DNA of 64,000 bases from Hofstenia miamia. Its lineage: Eukaryota > Xenacoelomorpha > Acoela. The stretch is from contig SCFE01000022.1 of assembly GCA_004352715.1 (NCBI GenBank), forward strand, positions 130,986 through 194,985. Reading direction: 5' to 3'. Both the position numbers and the translations under genes were made by a program. The notes beneath the pieces were generated by a model. That model saw only the letters and a list, made by a program, of their open reading frames with translations. It made no database searches and had not been told where the DNA came from. How positions within the stretch are numbered: the stretch's first letter is position 1; every line of letters starts with the position of its first letter. Positions 58,677-64,000 of this stretch are shown in pieces.

Positions 58677-59097
58677 GTTCGAGTGCTCTCTGAAGAATCT
58701 ATGCAGCGATAGCAGTTCTTCTTTGCTGAGCTACTAATTTGCTATGCGTATCATTGGAATTGCCATTCGCGTCAACGATGCTTTTCAGAGCCTCGAAGGA
58801 TTTATATGTATATATATTTATATACAGACATTTAATAAAGTGCATAAACTGCAGGCGAATGAAGCCACTGTGAAAAGGGTATGGACAAACTACATAATTT
58901 AATTTTTATATATTAAACAAACAAAGTGATTATTTATACAATTACATATTTAATATTGAATATCGAGGCATACAATCAATTAAATTACAGAAATATCTGA
59001 AAAGAATCACTCCATCCTTTTTAAAGATAGGCTTTATACTAAAGACCAATAAACTAAGACATATAATAGGACTAAAAACAGAAACCAAGATCGAAAA

Positions 59098-59822
59098 CAT
59101 TTCCCAGCCAAACAGTATAAAGCAGTATTGTAAATTTATGGGAGGTCTTGATCTTCATGACCAAAGCATTTCTACTTATAGAGTCAGGATTAGACGCAAG
59201 AAGTGGTGGTTGCTTGCCTACACAGTGAATGCTTCAGATGTAAATGCTTGGATAATTTATAAAAGCAGCAGTGGAGAATCTATACCACTTTTAGATTTCA
59301 TTCAGGAAATTTCCATGTTGCTGCTTAGAAAATTTGGACAAGTAATTGCTGTAGGGCGTCATCTCCAGCCCAAATGATCAACTGCTGATATTCTATGCAT
59401 AGACAATGTTGGCCATATGATTGAATTTACAGGTAATAAAGGCCCTCGTTGCTGCTTATGCAAAGGAAAAAGTATTTAGTGGTGCATCAAATGTTATGTT
59501 TATATTCATCCTCAATATTTTTTGAAATATCACCAATAGACATTTTCTATTGTTTTTTGAATATTATTTTATATGTTCAGTATATATATTATTATATAAA
59601 TTGCTATATCAAATAATACTGGTTGGTTTTCTCATTATATAATTTTGACAAAAAAGCAGTTAGAATACCCATTGGTAGATGCATCTACCATGAATTTACT
59701 TCAAATTAAATTTTGATAAATTTTAAATGGCTTAGTTTTTCTATTAGTAAGAGTCCATTTACTTGTTCTATTACAAAAATATTAAAAAAAATTCTTTTCA
59801 TGGTCATTTGGGCATTAATGGG
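59098..59822 (+). mobile_element. piggyBac-like element B', 3' part only
   Basis: Carries the transposase end, palindrome GGTAGATGCATCTACC (59674-59689) 133 bp from the right end, and terminus GCATTAATGGG followed by TTAA (59823-59826). Near-identical to 61872-62594. Confidence 0.75.
59138..59480 (+). pseudogene. piggyBac transposase C-terminal part (copy B')
   Basis: MGGLDLHDQSISTYRVRIRR then KKWWLLAYTVNASDVNAWI, the hallmark piggyBac block (GGVDxxDxxxxxYxxxxRxxKWW) with its catalytic Asp. A stop, then RCCLCKGKS, the start of the C-terminal Cys-rich domain, ended by a TAG. Confidence 0.85.
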
Positions 59823-60019
59823 TTAAGAACACAAAATTCATTCGACCATCTCTGATCATTTAAAGAACTGTAATATGAAATTTACATATAAAATTTTATC
59901 CAAGGCAATTGATAATTTTCAACTAAGCATCATTGAATCAATTTATATAGAATTAAAGGAACCAAGCTTAAACAAAAAAGATGAATATAAATACAAACTA
60001 AATTTACCGAAAATATAAA
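59823..60019 (+). pseudogene. GIY-YIG-like endonuclease C-terminal fragment, copy 1
   Basis: Directly after the TTAA the frame reads STISDHLKNCNMKFTYKILS then FQLSIIESIYIELKEPSLNK. This resembles the end of GIY-YIG endonucleases in Penelope-like elements (SxxxDH..., KIL, E-S-[LI]-x-I..., PSLN). The GIY and YIG strands themselves are not present. Confidence 0.5.
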
Positions 60020-60229
60020 AAATATATAAAAATATGTAATTTGATGAATATTTTGTAAATTACATAATTTAATGCTTAATTGAACTTTAATATTCTTAAC
60101 ATGAGATATTTTAGTGAATAGTAACTAAATAATTGAATTTTATAAATGTATAGATGATTTTGAATACTTGTAATTATAATTTGGTATCAAATTGAATTTA
60201 ATGCCTTTGATACATATTGATATGTATAT

Positions 60230-60249
60230 ATGGGCCTATATAGGCCCAT
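60230..60249. repeat. 20-bp perfect palindrome
   Basis: ATGGGCCTATATAGGCCCAT; recurs at 63002-63021 in the duplicate block. Confidence 0.85.
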
Positions 60250-60808
60250 GCATATACAAAGACTTATCTGAGCTTCATATTTAATTGATCCACCTAGAAT
60301 GTTTGATTGCCATATTTTTGAATGTATCAGTCAGGTCCCTTTCAACATTGTTGCCTCTGAGTTAAACATTAAAACGCCCATTGTTGTTAAATAGTGCTTG
60401 TATGAAGCAATTTTCTACAGTGTAAATATTGTATGTTTGTATCATTTTATAATATAATACGATTGTTGTACATATCGAGAATCCAAAGTGTAAAAAATTG
60501 ACCGTCAGCTTATGTATGACAGAACTTGACCTACAACTATTTAAAGCCTGAGTTCATTTATGCAATTTTCTTGTTTGGAGAAGTAAACAGTTTGTAATTT
60601 TTAATATGTCTCTANTATATATATATTGTAGCATTTTAATATATATTTTTAGCATTTTTCGGTCACGATAAGAATTTTTCGGTAACAAGCTTTTTTAAGG
60701 TTAATTTCATTGAATGCGTTTTCAACACTAAACAATTCTTTATAGAAATAAGCTGTTCATTATTCCAAACTGTTGCATTTTTTAGAAGTGATTTAATTAT
60801 TTCATTAA

Positions 60809-62594
60809 CCCAATGGTAGATGTATCTACCCATTAAACACATGTCTTTTAAATGCACAGCATGTAATTAAAATTTAGCATTACCATTGGAAACAATTTTA
60901 GCATCATGTAGTGATTCCCCGCGATTTATTTTAGCATTATTGTTATTCATGCTATTACACCTTACAACTGTTATTAACTATTATACATATTGATTTCAGA
61001 AAAAAATGTCGAGACGTGAATTTCTAAAGAATAAAAGGTTAATGTAAATTTCATATTAGAGTAAAATTATATATATTAATCATTATCAATAGCTATATAT
61101 GTGAGAATTCCATAGTAATATATTTATTACAAAATAGTTTTTATTTTTGAGTTGGCATTAGGTTTAATACTGGTGGTAGATATATCTACCACTGGGCGTT
61201 TACATGGTAAATATAATTTTTTTAATAAAAATATGTAAAATTGAAGAAAAACTATTTGTTAGAATTATTTTGTTGTCCAAAACTTTTTTATAACTCTATG
61301 CTTAGAAGACTAGTATTAGATGAAGTAATTGAGTTTTTTGAAATTGATGATGAAGACGATGATGAGTTTCCTACATCCCAAACAGTAATCATAGAACCGC
61401 CCATAGAAGGCAAGATGCTGATGCAGACATTGATGATTTGCCAAGTGATGATGATATTGTAGGAAATATGGATAATTTACCTGGCAGAGTATTAAAATCA
61501 AAAGCCAGTATTGAGGATGTATTAGAAAAGTCTAAATTTTTAGAGCCAAAATGTAAACAAAGGTATCTCTTTCCTTAATCCATAATAAATGCCATATTTA
61601 TTCACCTCATTTGAATTGATAGATTGTCTTTCTGACCAGGGCATTGTCTTTACTGGAAATGTAAAAGAAAACTGCAATTGGAATGCACCTTTGCCAAATA
61701 AAAAGTTTATGGCAAAAAGCAAAAGAAGATACTTCCGTTCAGCATTCACCAAAAAAATTGCTATATGTAGATGGCAGGATAATCATACTGTTACATTGCA
61801 TCTAATTTGTACAAAACAGAATCAATATCTATGAGAGAAAGGTACTCTGCCTCTGATAAAAAGAAAATAAGCATTTCCCAGCTGAACAGTATAAAGCAGT
61901 ATTGTAAATTTATGGCAGGGTCTTGATCTTCATGATCAAAGCATTTCTACTTATCAAGTCAGGATTAGATCTAAGAAGTGGTGGTGGTCCTTGTTTGCCT
62001 ACACAGTGAATGCTTCAGCTGGATAATTTATAAAAGCATCAGTTGAGAATCTATACCACTTTTAGATTTCATTCGGGAAATTTCCATGCTGCTGCTTAGA
62101 AAATTTGGACAAGTAATTGCTGTAGGGTGTCATCTCCAGCCCAAATGATCAACTGCTGATATTCTATGCATAGACAATGTTGGCCATATGATTGAATTTA
62201 CAGGTAATACAGGGCCTCGTTGCTGCTTATGCAAAGGAAAAAGTATGTATTGGTGCATCAAATGTAATGTTTATATTAATCCTCAATGTTTTTTGAAATA
62301 TCACCAATAGATATTTTCTATTGTTTTTTGAATATTATTTTATATGTTCAGTAAATATATTATTATATAAATTGCTATATCACATAATACTGGTTAGTTT
62401 TCTCATTATATAATTTTGACAAAAAAGCAGTTAGAATACCCATTGGTAGATGCATCTACCATGAATTTACTTCAAATTAAATTTTGATAAATTTTAAATG
62501 GCTTAGTTTTTTCTATTAGTAAGAGTCCATTTACTTGTTCTATTACAAAAATATTTAAAAAAATTCCTTTCATGGTCATTTGGGCATTAATGGG
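60809..62594 (+). mobile_element. piggyBac-like element B
   Basis: 1786 bp flanked by TTAA (60805-60808 and 62595-62598). Ends CCCAATGG and, inverted, CCCATTAATGCCC. Palindromes GGTAGATGTATCTACC (60815-60830), GGTAGATATATCTACC (61175-61190) and GGTAGATGCATCTACC (62445-62460). Encodes transposase pieces; the part with the first catalytic Asp is deleted, so it is non-autonomous. Confidence 0.85.
61006..62310 (+). pseudogene. piggyBac transposase, internally deleted (element B)
   Basis: A possible first exon 61006-61037 (ATG, MSRREFLKNK) has a gttaat donor; a ttag acceptor at 61304-61305 opens LVLDEVIEFFEIDDEDDDEF, an acidic N-terminus usual in this family. Then, past frame breaks, FTSFELIDCLSDQGIVFTGN, FRSAFTKKIAICRWQDNHTV, GLDLHDQSISTYQVRIRSKK and a C-terminal Cys-rich domain RCCLCKGKSMYWCIKCNVYI. 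The DNxFTS Asp is lost, and the region between the acidic N-terminus and FTS is missing. The enzyme would cut and paste at TTAA; this copy cannot. Confidence 0.75.
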
Positions 62595-63386
62595 TTAAGA
62601 ACACAAAATTCATTCGACCATCTCTGATCATTTAAAGAACTGTAATATGAAATTTACATATAAAATTTTATCCAAGGCAATTGATAATTTTCAACTAAGC
62701 ATCATTGAATCAATTTATATAGAATTAAAGGAACCAAGCTTAAACAAAAAAGATGAATATAAATACAAACTAAATTTACCGAAAATATAAAAAATATATA
62801 AAAATATGTAATTTGATGAATATTTTGTAAATTACATAATTTAATGCTTAATTGAACTTTAATATTCTTAACATGAGATATTTTAGTGAATAGTAACTAA
62901 ATAATTGAATTTTATAAATGTATAGATGATTTTGAATACTTGTAATTATAATTTGGTATCAAATTGAATTTAATGCCTTTGATACATATTGATATGTATA
63001 TATGGGCCTATATAGGCCCATGCATATACAAAGACTTATCTGAGCTTCATATTTAATTGATCCACCTAGAATGTTTGATTGCCATATTTTTGAATGTATC
63101 AGTCAGGTCCCTTTCAACATTGTTGCCTCTGAGTTAAACATTAAAACGCCCATTGTTGTTAAATAGTGCTTGTATGAAGCAATTTTCTACAGTGTAAATA
63201 TTGTATGTTTGTATCATTTTATAATATAATACGATTGTTGTACATATCGAGAATCCAAAGTGTAAAAAATTGACCGTCAGCTTATGTATGACAGAACTTG
63301 ACCTACAACTATTTAAAGCCTGAGTTCATTTATGCAATTTTCTTGTTTGGAGAAGTAAACAGTTTGTAATTTTTAATATGTCTCTA
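61872..63386. repeat. Segmental duplicate, copy 2
   Basis: Second copy of 59098-60614: transposase end, right terminus, GIY-YIG-like fragment and flank. A few substitutions and small indels. Confidence 0.85.
62595..62790 (+). pseudogene. GIY-YIG-like endonuclease C-terminal fragment, copy 2
   Basis: Same sequence as 59823-60019, right after the TTAA of element B. Confidence 0.5.
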
Positions 63387-63494
63387 AATATAGATTCCGT
63401 TAATCTAGATATTTCAATTGTGGATTATGTTGAACCTGGTCCTTTTTTTAGAATGCCCGGCAAGTTAAAACCACGAAACAGTTTCCCTGAGTAG
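63378..63494 (+). CDS. Small ORF of 38 codons, unknown
   Basis: ATG at 63378 opens MSLNIDSVNLDISIVDYVEP then GPFFRMPGKLKPRNSFPE and a TAG. It follows a TATTTAAA-containing stretch at about 63308. If the flank is a Penelope-like element, this could be the start of the next tandem copy's ORF, but nothing identifies it. Confidence 0.25.
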   Translation: MSLNIDSVNLDISIVDYVEPGPFFRMPGKLKPRNSFPE

Positions 63495-64000
63495 CATATA
63501 GGAGTTTAGAACGTTGCGTTCTAACAAACCATTTAAGTATTTAAGTTCAGCAATAAGAAAAACAAGTAAACGATTTTGGAAAATCTACATTTTTGGTTTT
63601 GTCAGATATTCTATTTTCAATTTAAACACAAAAGTGAGCAGTTCGTAAGTGAAAGTGGCAATAATGCCACACACATGCAGTTCAATCACATTAGCAAAAA
63701 TCAATAATGCAAAGTAGTTTCTGCAAGAACTTCCCGGTACTTCACCTTCTGCCGAAAACTGTTTGTATGAGTCGTGCAAATACATGTCTACCATAACTTC
63801 CCGGTACTTCATATTCTGACAAAATCTTCTGGATAATACTTAAGCATAGAACTGACGATTGTTTACAAGTTAAAATTTTGTTTCCCTTGCCTTCCAGGCA
63901 ATATATATGTGACTCGATTTTGCAAATAAAATTTGAAATTTAATTTAATTGCAAAATTATAGATTTAGGTTTGTAATAGAATTTATATAAGAAATGGCAA
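63495..64000. other. No gene seen
   Basis: Contains two copies of aacttcccggtacttca (about 63727 and 63796) and a weak inverted pair around ttttgtcaga (63597) and tctgacaaaa (63815). Confidence 0.4.

Larger units (their letters stand above)
53587..58740 (-). mobile_element. CR1-like LINE, minus strand, nearly full length but decayed
   Basis: ORF1 (58676-57932), ORF2 start (56280-56041), endonuclease remnants, RT core (55110-54480), RT end (54430-54024), then AATAAA and a (CTTAT)n tail at 53612-53587, as CR1-like elements end in short tandem repeats. A piggyBac-like element (56391-57822) sits between ORF1 and ORF2. Confidence 0.8.
59098..60614. repeat. Segmental duplicate, copy 1
   Basis: About 1517 bp nearly identical to 61872-63386; ends exactly at the N at 60615. 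Confidence 0.85.

Noticed and set aside
58860-59097. Frame reading YLKRITPSFLKIG as a transposase or RT piece
   Set aside because: No family signature recognised, and it ends at the duplication border.

Overview
This is an AT-rich stretch of an invertebrate animal genome, probably marine. It has spliced genes with some introns of only about 42 bp, many (AT)n runs, single N assembly marks at 21337, 38747, 39368 and 60615, and a dense, nested load of transposable elements. The species cannot be told from the sequence. CR1-like LINEs with 2A-like peptides are known from sea urchin and amphioxus, which fits a deuterostome but does not prove it.

Host genes. One host gene is clear. On the minus strand, five exons between 34135 and 28750 encode an SLP-76/BLNK/CLNK-type adaptor: a low-complexity region with YxxP phosphotyrosine sites, an acidic YNAP exon, then a complete SH2 domain split over three exons and ending at a stop codon. 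Broken paralogous copies of its exons lie at 18636-19117, 16540-16707 and 1-377, so this is a locally duplicated gene family. Two candidate exons of an unidentified plus-strand gene lie near 53 kb.

Transposon blocks, left to right. (1) About 2.4-15.9 kb: a degenerate plus-strand Ty3/Gypsy-class element with gag zinc knuckle, protease, a pol region duplicated almost three times, a long unassigned ORF3, and a tandem 3' end. A hAT-like MITE (2894-4176) sits between gag and protease. (2) 22-28 kb: intergenic repeats, foldbacks and GC-rich islands. (3) 29212-29689: a piggyBac-type MITE inside an intron of the SH2 gene. (4) 34.8-37.7 kb: a minus-strand non-LTR element with PHD finger, RT and a C-terminal zinc-knuckle/nuclease-like domain. 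(5) 38.5-40.7 kb: a plus-strand CR1-like LINE (SGNH-esterase ORF1, ORF2 start with a 2A-like motif), cut at 40727 where it meets the next element. (6) 40727-48825: a second Gypsy element of the same family as (1), minus strand, with 5' LTR, primer-binding site, gag, protease, RT, RNase H, integrase, ORF3, polypurine tract and truncated 3' LTR. (7) 48.85-52.8 kb: LINE fragments and an AT minisatellite. (8) 53.6-58.7 kb: a minus-strand CR1-like LINE split by a piggyBac-like element (56391-57822). (9) 59.1-63.4 kb: a duplicated block with a second piggyBac-like family (60809-62594) inserted next to a GIY-YIG-like coding fragment.

Most notable. Three different piggyBac-type families in the window share one layout. 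Each has a palindrome just inside the left end and another about 133 bp from the right end. The two coding families have a third palindrome about 365 bp in. The palindrome sequence differs between families while the spacing is kept, as expected for transposase binding sites that co-evolve with their enzymes. Also notable are the extra ORF3 shared by both Gypsy copies and the short repeated motif (QLKG in protein) that flanks their pol genes.
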